Both the position numbers and the translations under genes were made by a program. 54,326 nucleotides of DNA from a virus. Positions 5,880 to 14,599 of this stretch are shown here, one piece after another. Numbering within the stretch: the first letter of the stretch is position 1; the number at the start of each line of letters is the position of its first letter. Location: the IMG/VR virus record IMGVR_UViG_3300042876_000481, positions 1 to 54,326 of that record. One strand, given 5' to 3'. The notes under the pieces are model-generated. The model saw only the letters and a list, made by a program, of their open reading frames with translations, did not search any database and was not told the DNA's origin.

Positions 5880-8800
5880 GTCGTCCTTCCGTAGACCTTG
5901 ATCACGTCGGTCAAGGCGCGGCCGTCGGGCCACTTGCTGTACCCGAGCGCCTTCAGTTCGGCGATCAGGCGCTTCTGTTCGGCGTCGGTGTAGACAACCA
6001 CGCGATCGAGGTCATCGAACACCGAAAGCCCGTTCTTAAAGATCGTCTCATTGCCCCGCGATCGCGCGGCAGTCCGGAAACTTGTGACGGTCTGTCCCAG
6101 GCGGCTTTCTTTGTAGCGTTCGGTGGTGTTGCCGTACTTGTCGCCATCGTAGGTGATGGCGTCGGTGCGCTTGAGCACCTTTGCTTTCCAGTAGAAGCCG
6201 GGCCCTTGCGTGTCCGTGCGCGCGCGGATCCTGGTGAAGAAGTAATCGGCGCCGCCGCTGTTGAAGTCGGCCGTGACCGATGTGCCTTTGCCGGCAAATG
6301 CGCCGCGGCGCGCGCGATCCAGCTGGCTCGCTGCTTGGCCGCCGCCATTGATGATCGTCAGCAGCTGGTCGGCGACGCCCTCGGAGCCACTGCCGTCCGC
6401 CGCGAGGTTCAGCGGGTTGTGATAGACCGCGTACTCGCGATCGAACTGATCGAACTCCGGTGTATCGAGATCCGGCCGCACCGTGTACGCGCGCCCGTGG
6501 CCGAAGGCCTGGCGCTCGCCGTTCACCGCCTGCCAGCCGCGGGACTTGGTCACGTCGACGCCCGTGTGCATCTTGAGCAGCCGCAGCTTTTCGAGCACGA
6601 GCGCCTGGCCGCTGCGCTGGGTGTCGATCGCGAGGAATTCCTTCAGCTTGGTGCGGTCCGCGGCGAGCCTGATCTCGGCCACCTGGTTCAGGTAGAGCAC
6701 CTGCCGGTCGACCTCGCTGGCGCGCGTGCTGTTCACGCCCAGCTGCTGCAGGATCTCGAGCGGCCTGGCCGCGGCCTTGGCGTCTGTGCCCGGGGTGTCG
6801 ACGTAAAACAGGCCCTTCACGGCTTGCGAGTTTTCGCGCCTGTCCGGCACGAACCGGAGGACGGTGCCGTCGGCCAGCGTCGCTTCGTAGACCTCCTCGG
6901 CGCCTGGCACCTTCACGGTGGTCGCTGATAGCTTGGGCCGGCTCTTGTCGAAGGTCGCCTTCTCGACGCGGAGTTCGTTCACTCGCTTCCACGGGATGGT
7001 CGGCGCCGCTGCCGGCTTGGCCGCTGGCGCGGCTTTGACTTCGTACTGCACCGCGGTCATGCCGCCCGCATCGAACTTGCCGGGGATCTTCTGAGCCCTG
7101 CCGATCTTCTTTGCGTCGATCAGCGCTGTCTCGAATTTGCCCAGCCAGTCGGTGACTTCCTTCTCGACCAGCTGCAGAACGGCGCCGCTGAGTGCCTTCG
7201 CCTTGGCGGCCCGGATATCGAGCAGAGCGGCGTAGCTGTCCTTGATCGCTTGTTCGAGGCGATCGATGTCTTTGCCGATGTAGTTCTCGCCGGCCGCGGC
7301 CCGCTTGTTGATGCCCTTGATCGCGGCCAGCGCGTTCAGGCGCCAGCGCTCGAGCGAGACCGTGTTCGGCGGTGCGTTCGTGGACAGCGCGCCGGACGCC
7401 TTGATCGACTCCAGCAGTTTCTTCTGTGCGTCCGGCCGGATCTTCATCCACGCGCGCGTGCCCGCCTCGCCGCCGGTGCGCGTGAAGTGATGCAGCACGA
7501 CCTGGTGATCTTCGAGGTCCGGCCCGTCGATCGTCAGGGCGTAGCCGTTGGCCCGGCTGTCGGCGATCGCCTTGAGCTCGGAGGCTGTCACCCGGTCGTT
7601 CAGGCCTGGCACCGGCGCAGGCGGCTCGATCGGGGGCTTCTCGACCAGGCCGAACCGCTCGGCGATGAATTGCTTGCGGGCGATCAGGCGGTCGGCGAGG
7701 GCGTTGCGGTCGCGCGCATCCAGCGGGCCGTACTGTTCGACCAGGGCGCGGATGTCGGCGTCGCTGAGGCGCGCCACGCGCTCGGCGCTGGCCTTCAGCT
7801 GGGTGGCGGTGATCTTCCCGAAGACCTTAGCGGCCTGGGCTGCTGTCGCCGGGTTGCGCAGGGTGTCGATCTCGAGCACCTCGTCGCCCCAGGCGTCGCC
7901 CTTGAGGCCGCCGGTCGCCCGGTACCGCATGGACCCGCCGACGTCGATCCGGATCGCCTTCGTGCCCTTGAGCACGGTGTTGTCGAAGTTCAGGCCGATC
8001 GAGTCCCAGTTCGCGAGCCAGGCGTCGACCGCGAATCCGTCCATCACTTCGCCGTTGGCCGCCAGTTCGGTCGCGCTGCCTTCCCGGATCCCGTCGATCA
8101 TGCGGCTCGCCAGGGCCGGCTTGCCCTTGTATCGGATCAGGTGAAGTTCGGGCGTTTCGATGCCGGCCAGCTGGTAGAGCTTGCCCGCTAGCACCTCGTT
8201 CCGGACGTTGTCCTCGCTGTCCGGAAACTTGATGAGCCACTTCTGCCCGGTGTCCGTGTCCTGCACGAACTCGCCGGCCGTGGCTCCCTTCGTCTTGTTG
8301 CCGATCTTCACCAGCTTGGCGGGATTCGGGGGCGTGCCGGCGGCCACCGCGACCGCCTGGGCTGCCGGGGCCGGCTCCGGTTCCGGTGCCTCTACGGCTG
8401 GCGACGCGGCCGCCTGCTGCGCTTTCTTCGCGGCCTTGGTGGCTGCTGCCTTCTTTGCGGCCTCGCTGGCCTTGGCCTTCTTTGCCGCGGCGGCCGCGGC
8501 GGCGGCCTTGGCCTCGGCTTCGGCCTTTTTCTTGGCCTCGATCGCGGCCTTCTCGGCGTCGACCTTGGCCAGGAACGTGGCCTGGTCGGCTTCCGGCAGG
8601 GACTGCAGGGCCTTCACGAGGCTCGGCGCCGGGATCTTCCCTTCGAGGACGGCCTTTTTGTAGGTCGCCAGCTTGGAGGCCGTCTCGGTCTTGACCTTGG
8701 CTGCCGCGGCTTCGGCTTCGACGTCCGCCAGCTTGGCGGTCGGCGTCTTGGCGTCCCAGCCGGCGGCCTTGGACACCTTGGCGTAGGCCTTCTCGAGGTA

Positions 8801-9946
8801 GCCCTTGCCCACGCCGGCGTACTGGCCCTGCGCGATGCTGGCCAGCTGCTGCAGCGCGGACGCTTCGGCGGCTTGCTTGGCGGCCGCGGCCTTGGCTGCC
8901 GCGAGCGCCTGGTCGGACGCGGCGTTCGCTCGAGCCTGTTGCGCCATCGTGTTCTGCCGGGCCGCGATCGCCGCGGCCTCGTCGGCTGCCGCTGCCTCGG
9001 CGACCAGGTACTGCTGCTTTTCCAGGGCCTCTTTCAGCGCGCCCTTCTGAGCGATGCCGTTCGCCTTCATCTTCTCGGCGAGCAGCGCCTTCATCTGGCT
9101 CACGGCGGACTTGCCGCTGTTGTTATCGAACCCGGGATCAAGCCCTTGGGGCACCTTCTCGCGCGCGCCCGTGCGCGGGTTCGTCCACGTGTAGGTGCCG
9201 TCGTTCGGCGCCTCGGTCGCGGGCTTCAAGCCCAATTCCTCGAGCTCGTCCTCGCTCAGTTGAATCACGCCGCAGCGGCAGTTCCAGCCGTTCGGCGGGT
9301 AGTGGCTGTTCCACCACGGGCTGTCGACCGGCAGCACCGTCTTGTCCCACTTCGCGTGCAGCGGCCGCGTGCGGAAATCATCGACGGCGTCGTACATGAT
9401 GAACGGCGCGATGTCTTTCTGGCCCTCGATCTCCTGCCACTGGCCAGCGGCGTAGCTGCTCATCATGTTCGTGCGAAAGATCGTTTCGAGGCGCGACGGC
9501 GAGCCCAGCTGCGCGACGATCACCTTGCCGCTGATCGGGTCGACCACCTGCTGCCGCCCCCACCAGCCGGCCTGCTGCAGGATGGGCGTGATGCTGTCCG
9601 CCCATTCCTTGAAGGTCTGCCCGTTCGCCTGCGCGCTATCGAGGCTGGCCTTCATCTGAGACAGGAGGTCGACGTCCATCATCTTGGCGACGGTGAACGC
9701 CTGGTCGTGTGCCCGGTTCAGCATGTCCGCGTAGCTGAACGTCGGGCGCAGGCCTTTGGCCTTAAAGAAGTTGATCGCCTGTTCGGGCTTGACGTCGAAG
9801 GCCTGGCCCGTGGGCACGTCGAAGAACTCGACCAGGCCGGCCGCGTCCGTGGCCCTGCCGTAGTGCTCGGCGAGGCTCTCCTCGAAATCCTCCAGCCGCT
9901 CGGCGGCGGTCAGGAGTTCGAGCAGGCGCAGCGGGCCGGCATGCAT
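5876..9946 (-). CDS. MuF head-morphogenesis polyvalent protein with kinase-like domain (1356 aa)
   Basis: ATG at 9946 is chosen because it overlaps the stop of a newly found 47-aa gene (TGATG). Residues about 1-245 form a MuF/SPP1 gp7 minor head domain ending in the signature GWNCRCGVI (220-228). Residues 285-540 are an Ala/Lys-rich coiled coil and Pro/Glu linker. Residues 545-741 show a protein-kinase or HipA-like pattern: Gly-rich loop (550-560), Lys573, Glu584, Asp648 and Asn653 five apart, Asp668. Two unassigned regions follow, the last (1150-1356) with a GGADYFFTR motif. Known MuF proteins sit inside the head, and long fusions are called polyvalent proteins. Ejection of the effector part into the host is inference. 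Confidence 0.85.
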   Translation of the reverse strand: MHAGPLRLLELLTAAERLEDFEESLAEHYGRATDAAGLVEFFDVPTGQAFDVKPEQAINFFKAKGLRPTFSYADMLNRAHDQAFTVAKMMDVDLLSQMKASLDSAQANGQTFKEWADSITPILQQAGWWGRQQVVDPISGKVIVAQLGSPSRLETIFRTNMMSSYAAGQWQEIEGQKDIAPFIMYDAVDDFRTRPLHAKWDKTVLPVDSPWWNSHYPPNGWNCRCGVIQLSEDELEELGLKPATEAPNDGTYTWTNPRTGAREKVPQGLDPGFDNNSGKSAVSQMKALLAEKMKANGIAQKGALKEALEKQQYLVAEAAAADEAAAIAARQNTMAQQARANAASDQALAAAKAAAAKQAAEASALQQLASIAQGQYAGVGKGYLEKAYAKVSKAAGWDAKTPTAKLADVEAEAAAAKVKTETASKLATYKKAVLEGKIPAPSLVKALQSLPEADQATFLAKVDAEKAAIEAKKKAEAEAKAAAAAAAAKKAKASEAAKKAAATKAAKKAQQAAASPAVEAPEPEPAPAAQAVAVAAGTPPNPAKLVKIGNKTKGATAGEFVQDTDTGQKWLIKFPDSEDNVRNEVLAGKLYQLAGIETPELHLIRYKGKPALASRMIDGIREGSATELAANGEVMDGFAVDAWLANWDSIGLNFDNTVLKGTKAIRIDVGGSMRYRATGGLKGDAWGDEVLEIDTLRNPATAAQAAKVFGKITATQLKASAERVARLSDADIRALVEQYGPLDARDRNALADRLIARKQFIAERFGLVEKPPIEPPAPVPGLNDRVTASELKAIADSRANGYALTIDGPDLEDHQVVLHHFTRTGGEAGTRAWMKIRPDAQKKLLESIKASGALSTNAPPNTVSLERWRLNALAAIKGINKRAAAGENYIGKDIDRLEQAIKDSYAALLDIRAAKAKALSGAVLQLVEKEVTDWLGKFETALIDAKKIGRAQKIPGKFDAGGMTAVQYEVKAAPAAKPAAAPTIPWKRVNELRVEKATFDKSRPKLSATTVKVPGAEEVYEATLADGTVLRFVPDRRENSQAVKGLFYVDTPGTDAKAAARPLEILQQLGVNSTRASEVDRQVLYLNQVAEIRLAADRTKLKEFLAIDTQRSGQALVLEKLRLLKMHTGVDVTKSRGWQAVNGERQAFGHGRAYTVRPDLDTPEFDQFDREYAVYHNPLNLAADGSGSEGVADQLLTIINGGGQAASQLDRARRGAFAGKGTSVTADFNSGGADYFFTRIRARTDTQGPGFYWKAKVLKRTDAITYDGDKYGNTTERYKESRLGQTVTSFRTAARSRGNETIFKNGLSVFDDLDRVVVYTDAEQKRLIAELKALGYSKWPDGRALTDVIKVYGRTT

Positions 9947-10089
9947 CAGCGCAGGCCCATGCGCTTGTGCACGGCGCGCATCCAGCCGTTCGAGCCCGGG
10001 AGGAGGTGCGGGAACTTGGCCCGCACGTGCGCTTCGGCCGCGCGCCACTCGGCGACGCGACTGCGCTCCACGTCGCCATTGATCGGCAT
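9946..10089 (-). CDS. Small hypothetical protein between portal and MuF (47 aa)
   Basis: This frame begins at ATG 10089, overlapping the previous stop (TGATG), and ends at TGA overlapping the MuF start (TGATG). Both junctions share the coupling rule seen along the operon, the main support for a real gene. The 47-residue product is basic with a helical middle (VAEWRAAEAHVRAKF). Function unknown. Confidence 0.6.
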   Translation of the reverse strand: MPINGDVERSRVAEWRAAEAHVRAKFPHLLPGSNGWMRAVHKRMGLR

Positions 10090-10202
10090 CAGGTGCGCTT
10101 CACGCGCTCGCGCACGGTGAGGTGCGGGAATCGCTTTGCGTAGGTGGCCGAGACGAACGTGCCGGTCACTGCGGACCGGTACCGGTAGCGGTGCTTGCTC
10201 AT
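10089..10202 (-). CDS. Small basic phage protein with AVTG motif (37 aa)
   Basis: Starts at ATG 10202 with GGAGGG upstream, 14 nt after the portal stop. The product, MSKHRYRYRSAVTGTFVSA..., belongs to a recognisable kind of tiny basic phage protein with a SAVTG.FV core and a Thr/Val/Arg tail, found near structural genes in many phages; its role is unknown. It ends in a TGATG overlap. Confidence 0.6.
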   Translation of the reverse strand: MSKHRYRYRSAVTGTFVSATYAKRFPHLTVRERVKRT

Positions 10203-10216
10203 GGTGCCCTCCGGTG

Positions 10217-11785
10217 TCAGGCGCGAGCGCGCTTGCGCTGCACCCGGGTTGCGCCCAGCAGGCGGGCGAAGAACGTGCCGCGCGTGAGCTTGTCCAGCTG
10301 TTCCTTGGCGGGCTCCTCGGCGAGCATCTCGTCCAGGCGGTTGCGGAACGTCTCGAAATCCTCGGCGGACTCGGCGGCCTCGAGGAGCGCGCCCACGCGG
10401 CGGCCCATGATGGTGTCGTATTGCTCGGCGAAGGCCTGCGCGGCGTCGACCAGCGCGGCCTGGTCCGCGCGCCTGGCGATCTTGAGCGCCTGCAGCGCCG
10501 CGGCCTCGCCCTCGGCGAAGGACTCGGGATCCTCCTCCGGGTTGCCGCGCATCGCCTGCATCGTGCCGGCGGCCATCAGCGTGGCGGGATCCGGCTCTTT
10601 CTTCTTCGTCCAGCCTTCGCCGTAGGTTTCGCGGACGTACTCCTCGGTCGGCTCGTACCCGAGCTTGATGATCCGCTCGTCGCGCTCGGCGCGGGCGTTC
10701 AGATCCTCCGGCGGCTCGATGTTGCGCCACACGCGCGGGAGCGCGGCGCCGGGGAAGTTCCACTCGGTCCACCACTTCACGACCGTGCGGCGGAATCCTT
10801 CGCAGATCAAGTCGGCGTCGGCTTTGACGACCTCGTCGCGCACGGACTTGTGCGTCTCGGACTGGCTGCGGCTGCTGCCGTCGTCCGTGGTCATCGTTTG
10901 CGAGAGCACGATCTTGGCGATCGCCGCGTCCATCGCGGACTTCATGCTGTCGTAGTCGGCGCTGCCCGAGCGGGTGGCTTCGAGCAGTTCCACGGCGACC
11001 GTGTCGGGCACGATGATGCCGCTGTCCGTGGCGATGGACTTGAGCATCTTGATCGCTTCGGCGCGCAGGGTCGGATCCTGAATCTGCCCCGCCGGCATCT
11101 TGGCCATGGCGGTCGGCTGGCCGAACCGCTCGAGGAACACCAGCCAGAACTTGATGTCGTTCCGCTTGAAGAACACCGGCCAGTAAAGCGAGTGCGCCAG
11201 GCCGAGGCCGTAGGGCTCGTCGTTATGGTCGGCGCCCGTGGCGGCCCACCAGAACTTGCGCGGCGGCATCGGCTCCCAGCCGTTGCTCGTGTCGAGATAG
11301 ATCGTGTCGGACCAGCCGTACCGGAACCGCGCGCGGTCGCGCACGACGATGTTCTCGATCGCAACGAGGTTGCCGTCCGGCCGCCACATCACCTCGGCGA
11401 CGCCCCAGCCGTAAAAGACCGAGTACAGCATCTTGTCGGTGATGTCGTCCCAATTGAGGGCCTTCATGTTCTCGCGCAGGGCGTCGGCCGCGGCCACGCT
11501 GAGGGCGTCATCGGCGCCCGCGTCGACCATCCATTCCTTCGAGGTCACCGCCATGCGCCGCTGCTGCAGCGTGCTGCGCACCTGGTCGTCCCGCAGGAGT
11601 TCCTTGTAGATCTTGAGGTTGCCGGCGCCGCCTTGCTGGCGCAGCACCGTGTCCGTCGGCGTGAGGATGTCGACGTATGGGTTCGTGTACTCGCTGCTGC
11701 GAGGGACGCCGTTCGGAAAGTAGAGGTTCTCTGGCCGGGAGAACTCGCCCGCGGGCGGCGTCTTGATCACGTCGTCTTGTGCCAT
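10217..11785 (-). CDS. Portal protein, Mu gp29-like (DUF935)
   Basis: The 522 residues match the DUF935/Mu gp29 portal family in length and pattern, including NPYVDILTPTDTVLRQQGG near the N-terminus and LRDDQVRSTLQQRRMAV at about 65-81. The portal forms the dodecameric ring at the head vertex through which terminase packs DNA. It follows the large terminase with a 1-nt overlap and precedes the MuF gene, the Mu-like order. An acidic helical C-terminal region is usual for the family. Confidence 0.9.
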   Translation of the reverse strand: MAQDDVIKTPPAGEFSRPENLYFPNGVPRSSEYTNPYVDILTPTDTVLRQQGGAGNLKIYKELLRDDQVRSTLQQRRMAVTSKEWMVDAGADDALSVAAADALRENMKALNWDDITDKMLYSVFYGWGVAEVMWRPDGNLVAIENIVVRDRARFRYGWSDTIYLDTSNGWEPMPPRKFWWAATGADHNDEPYGLGLAHSLYWPVFFKRNDIKFWLVFLERFGQPTAMAKMPAGQIQDPTLRAEAIKMLKSIATDSGIIVPDTVAVELLEATRSGSADYDSMKSAMDAAIAKIVLSQTMTTDDGSSRSQSETHKSVRDEVVKADADLICEGFRRTVVKWWTEWNFPGAALPRVWRNIEPPEDLNARAERDERIIKLGYEPTEEYVRETYGEGWTKKKEPDPATLMAAGTMQAMRGNPEEDPESFAEGEAAALQALKIARRADQAALVDAAQAFAEQYDTIMGRRVGALLEAAESAEDFETFRNRLDEMLAEEPAKEQLDKLTRGTFFARLLGATRVQRKRARA

Positions 11786-13359
11786 CAGATGTACCCGTCC
11801 GTCATTGCGCCGCGCGCGAGGGAGCCCGCGTCCTGCGCGGGCAGATCGGTTTGCCGGTGGCCGAGGCGCGTGCCCACCGACAGCGATTCTATGCGGCCGG
11901 TCCAGTTCCGGGCGAATTTCAGGTATTGGCTGGTGCTGTCCACCTGGTCGTCATGGGTGGACAGCGGGAAGCCGAAAAACTCGCCTTCGAAGTCCACCAG
12001 CCAGGGCGCCACGCCGGCGGCCGGCAGGTGCACGAGCCCGGCCTCGACCATGGCGCTGACCTCGTTCGCCCGGAATATCTTGTCGCCCTCCGGTTCGATC
12101 GCGATGATCGGCAGGCTCGTGCTGTTGCGGAGGTCTTGAATCAGGCTCGTGCCGCTGGCCTTGTCCTCGATCAGGATGGCGTGCGGCTTGTCCCGGTCGG
12201 CGTAGGCGATCACCTTGCGCCGCAGCGTCGGGTAATCGACCCGCTCCCGGTAGACGTCGGCGAGGTAGTGGCCTGGCACCTGGGGGCCGAGGCGCCACAT
12301 CGTGCCCACCGTTGGGTCGTTCTTCAGCTGGTCCGGCTTCTGTGCCGTGTCCCACGAGTGAATCGTCCAGATCGCCTGCTCCGGGATCCGGAAGTACCGA
12401 TTCGACCGGCACCAGGCCTCTTTGAAGATGCCGCCCTCGTCGGGCCGCGGCCGCTGCTGAAAGAGCGCCGCCCAGGTGCGGCTCTGGCGCTTGAACGTGG
12501 CCCAGTGCTGTTCATCGAACCACTCCGGCCATAGGTACTCGCCCACCTTGCGGCCCAGCGGGTCGTCCGGGCGTTCGGCCTGCGCCGGGATGTTGATGAC
12601 CTCCCAATCGTTGCCGTCCCGGCACTTGATCAGGCCGCTCTCGCCCGCGTACCCCTTGGGCAGGATCCGGCCCGCGAGGTCGTCCTCGTGCCAGCGGGTC
12701 TGAACGAGCACCACCCATCCGCCGGGAATCAGGCGGGTGAGGAGGTCATCGTTGTAGGCCTCCCACGTCTTGTCTCGGATCGTCGGGCTGTCCGCCTGCT
12801 CTCGCCCGCGCACCGGATCGTCGATCGTGATGCCGTGCGCCCGGTTGCCCGTGATGCCGGACAGGATGCCGCCCGCGAGGTACTCGCTGCCGTTCGTGAG
12901 CGCCCATTCGTCGGCCGCGCTGGTGCTGGCCGAGATCCCGGTGCCGAAAAGGGAGGCGTACCCGCCGGACTTCACGATTTGCCGGGCTCGGCGCCCGTGC
13001 CGGCGCGCGAGGTCGCTGCCGTAGCTGCCCAGGATGAGCCGCGCGTCCGGCCGCTTGCCCATGTAGAAGGTCGGGCCGACGACCGAGGCGTAGGTCGACT
13101 TCGCGCTGCCTGGGGGCAGAAACAGCATCAGGCGCCCGTGGCGCTTGCTGTACGTGCGCTCGAGCGCCTGGCAAATCAGCAGGTGGTGCGCTGCGAGGCC
13201 TGTCTCGACCGGCTTGAATAGCCAGGCGTCCGGCTCGTCGTCCACGGGCTTGCCCGGGATCTCGATCGCGTTGGCATATCCGACAAGTGAGGCCCGGCCG
13301 CGGCGTCGCCGCAGCAGTTCAAGCGCTGCCGCCTGCTGCGATACGTTCGAGGTCGGCAT
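11785..13359 (-). CDS. terL: Terminase large subunit
   Basis: The 524 residues contain a Walker A-like LPPGSAKST (81-89), a Walker B region ending in Asp-Asp at 180-181, the coupling motif VLVQTRWHEDDL, and the start of the C-terminal RNase H-like nuclease domain (IHSWDTA). The enzyme cuts concatemers and pumps DNA through the portal. ATG at 13359 lies within the end of the small subunit gene (41-nt overlap), and its stop overlaps the portal start. Fold and order support a headful or cos packaging ATPase; which of these cannot be told here. Confidence 0.95.
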   Translation of the reverse strand: MPTSNVSQQAAALELLRRRRGRASLVGYANAIEIPGKPVDDEPDAWLFKPVETGLAAHHLLICQALERTYSKRHGRLMLFLPPGSAKSTYASVVGPTFYMGKRPDARLILGSYGSDLARRHGRRARQIVKSGGYASLFGTGISASTSAADEWALTNGSEYLAGGILSGITGNRAHGITIDDPVRGREQADSPTIRDKTWEAYNDDLLTRLIPGGWVVLVQTRWHEDDLAGRILPKGYAGESGLIKCRDGNDWEVINIPAQAERPDDPLGRKVGEYLWPEWFDEQHWATFKRQSRTWAALFQQRPRPDEGGIFKEAWCRSNRYFRIPEQAIWTIHSWDTAQKPDQLKNDPTVGTMWRLGPQVPGHYLADVYRERVDYPTLRRKVIAYADRDKPHAILIEDKASGTSLIQDLRNSTSLPIIAIEPEGDKIFRANEVSAMVEAGLVHLPAAGVAPWLVDFEGEFFGFPLSTHDDQVDSTSQYLKFARNWTGRIESLSVGTRLGHRQTDLPAQDAGSLARGAMTDGYI

Positions 13360-13771
13360 CGGACAGGGCCTGGGTGGACTCGGTCTTGATTGGCGGGGCG
13401 TCCGGGTCGCCGCCGTGCGCGAGCTTGGTCGGTGCGTCCAGGCCTAGGAGCTTGGCCTGGCGTTCCAGGATCTTGATGATCCGGTCGATCGATTGATTGT
13501 CGCCCTTGGCCGCGTTGCCCCATGCGCCGAGCAGCAGCCGCTCGAGGCGGGCGTAGTGCATGCGCTTCACCTGCTCCGCGGGGCCTGCAATGTCGGCCTG
13601 CACGTCGGCCATGGCCTTCTCGATGTGGCGCTGTGCCGTCGCGCGCCCGATGCCCAGGCGCTCGCAAATCTGAGTGATCGTCGCCCCGCTCATGCGGAGC
13701 TCGACCACCTGCCGGCGCGTCGCCTGCGCCTTGAGTCGGGTGTCGCTGGTCTTGTCCTGGGGCTTGGCCAT
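13319..13771 (-). CDS. terS: Terminase small subunit (HTH protein)
   Basis: 150 residues with an N-terminal helix-turn-helix at about 19-55 (ELRMSGATITQICERLGIG) followed by a helical oligomerisation region. Position directly before the large terminase, with a 41-nt overlap, supports the small packaging subunit that recognises phage DNA. Start overlaps the previous stop (TGATG). Identification rests on HTH plus context, since small terminases diverge strongly. Confidence 0.75.
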   Translation of the reverse strand: MAKPQDKTSDTRLKAQATRRQVVELRMSGATITQICERLGIGRATAQRHIEKAMADVQADIAGPAEQVKRMHYARLERLLLGAWGNAAKGDNQSIDRIIKILERQAKLLGLDAPTKLAHGGDPDAPPIKTESTQALSDADLERIAAGGSA

Positions 13772-13956
13772 CAGAGGATCGGGGGTCGTTTCTCGCCGCT
13801 GTCGCGCACCGCATCCGGGCCGAGGACGATCGAAGCGATGAGCGCGCAGTTCGCCAGGGCGATCCAGTAGGGCGTCTCGGCTTGGATCGAGGCCACCATC
13901 AGCACCGTGGAAAGGATGCCGGCGGTGACCGCGGCCAGGATGCGGATGGCGGTCAT
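13771..13956 (-). CDS. Small two-pass membrane protein next to pilin (61 aa)
   Basis: ATG at 13956 overlaps the pilin stop (ATGA). The 61-residue product has two hydrophobic segments, about 5-24 ([20 protein letters not shown]) and 30-46 ([17 protein letters not shown]), and a charged tail. Probably an inner-membrane protein. Coupling to the pilin suggests joint expression; it could act on pilus assembly, exclusion or lysis, but the sequence does not decide. It is far shorter than TfpX/TfpZ-type pilin accessory proteins. Confidence 0.65.
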   Translation of the reverse strand: MTAIRILAAVTAGILSTVLMVASIQAETPYWIALANCALIASIVLGPDAVRDSGEKRPPIL

Positions 13957-14369
13957 CGGCAGTTCGACGGGCGGTAATCGGCGACCAGCGTGCCGCCGCC
14001 GCATACCCAGGTGAGCGCGCCGGCCGTGCTGGTCGGCGTCAGGAGCACCGTGCCGCCGCCCGGGATGCGGGCCGCGTTGTATGTGATCGTGATCACGCCG
14101 GCCGCACCAACCGCGACGCTCGTGACGTCCGGGCCGGTGATCGTCGCCGGCAGGCCGGCATCGGCGTTCGTTGCCGGGAATGCGCCCTGCGACTGCAGCG
14201 TCTCGGCGACCGCGACCTTGGCCGCGCTTGCCAGGCTCAGGCCCTCGGTCACGCGCGCGCGGGCGGTGTATTGCTGGTACTGGGGAATCGCGACGGCCGC
14301 CAGGATGGCCACGATCGCCACGACGACCATCAGTTCGATCAGGGTGAAGCCTTGTGCGGTGCGTTTCAT
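13953..14369 (-). CDS. pilA: Type IV major pilin (PilA/PilE-like) encoded by the phage
   Basis: 138 residues with a class III leader: MKRTAQG cut by prepilin peptidase before [10 protein letters not shown], with conserved Glu5 of the mature chain, then a hydrophobic helix ([17 protein letters not shown]) and the spine region [17 protein letters not shown]. The C-terminus carries a two-Cys loop (WVC...SNCR), the usual D-region disulfide of type IVa pilins. Length, leader and Cys pair are intact, so it looks functional. GAGGAG lies before ATG 14369, and both ends overlap phage genes by 4 nt (ATGA). A host origin is likely; a role in changing host pili to block or redirect phage entry is inference. 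Confidence 0.9.
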   Translation of the reverse strand: MKRTAQGFTLIELMVVVAIVAILAAVAIPQYQQYTARARVTEGLSLASAAKVAVAETLQSQGAFPATNADAGLPATITGPDVTSVAVGAAGVITITYNAARIPGGGTVLLTPTSTAGALTWVCGGGTLVADYRPSNCR

Positions 14370-14599
14370 GTGCTGCTCCTCTCGGGTGGCATCCGGGTGC
14401 CGGGCTGCCGGTCGGCTTTGCCCGTCAGGGCGTCGACGAGTTCGCGGTACCGGAACGGTTGCGCGTGCTCGCGCCAATCATCGAGCAGGGCCAGCGCGGC
14501 GGCAATTCGTCCGCGCAGATCAGCGGCCTCGGCGCGGTGGTCTACGCCGGTCACGTTCGGGCGGACGCCGACCATGTCCGGATGTTCGTCCCTTGCCAT
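14366..14599 (-). CDS. Hypothetical helical protein (77 aa)
   Basis: Starts in a TGATG overlap with the methyltransferase stop and ends in an ATGA overlap with the pilin start. The 77-residue product has a central helical stretch ([19 protein letters not shown]) and a polar C-terminus. It resembles small Rz1- or tail-unrelated phage fillers rather than a known family. Function unknown. Confidence 0.6.
   Translation of the reverse strand: MARDEHPDMVGVRPNVTGVDHRAEAADLRGRIAAALALLDDWREHAQPFRYRELVDALTGKADRQPGTRMPPERSST

Noticed and set aside
7250-8191. Long plus-strand open frame (313 codons) opposite the MuF gene
   Set aside because: It is a GC-driven shadow: no family resemblance, composition rich in Arg/Val/Gly typical of antisense frames, and it lies fully inside a well-supported minus-strand gene.
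10136-12139. 667-codon plus-strand open frame opposite portal and terminase
   Set aside because: Antisense of two clearly recognised genes; no Shine-Dalgarno and no domain. A consequence of high GC content.
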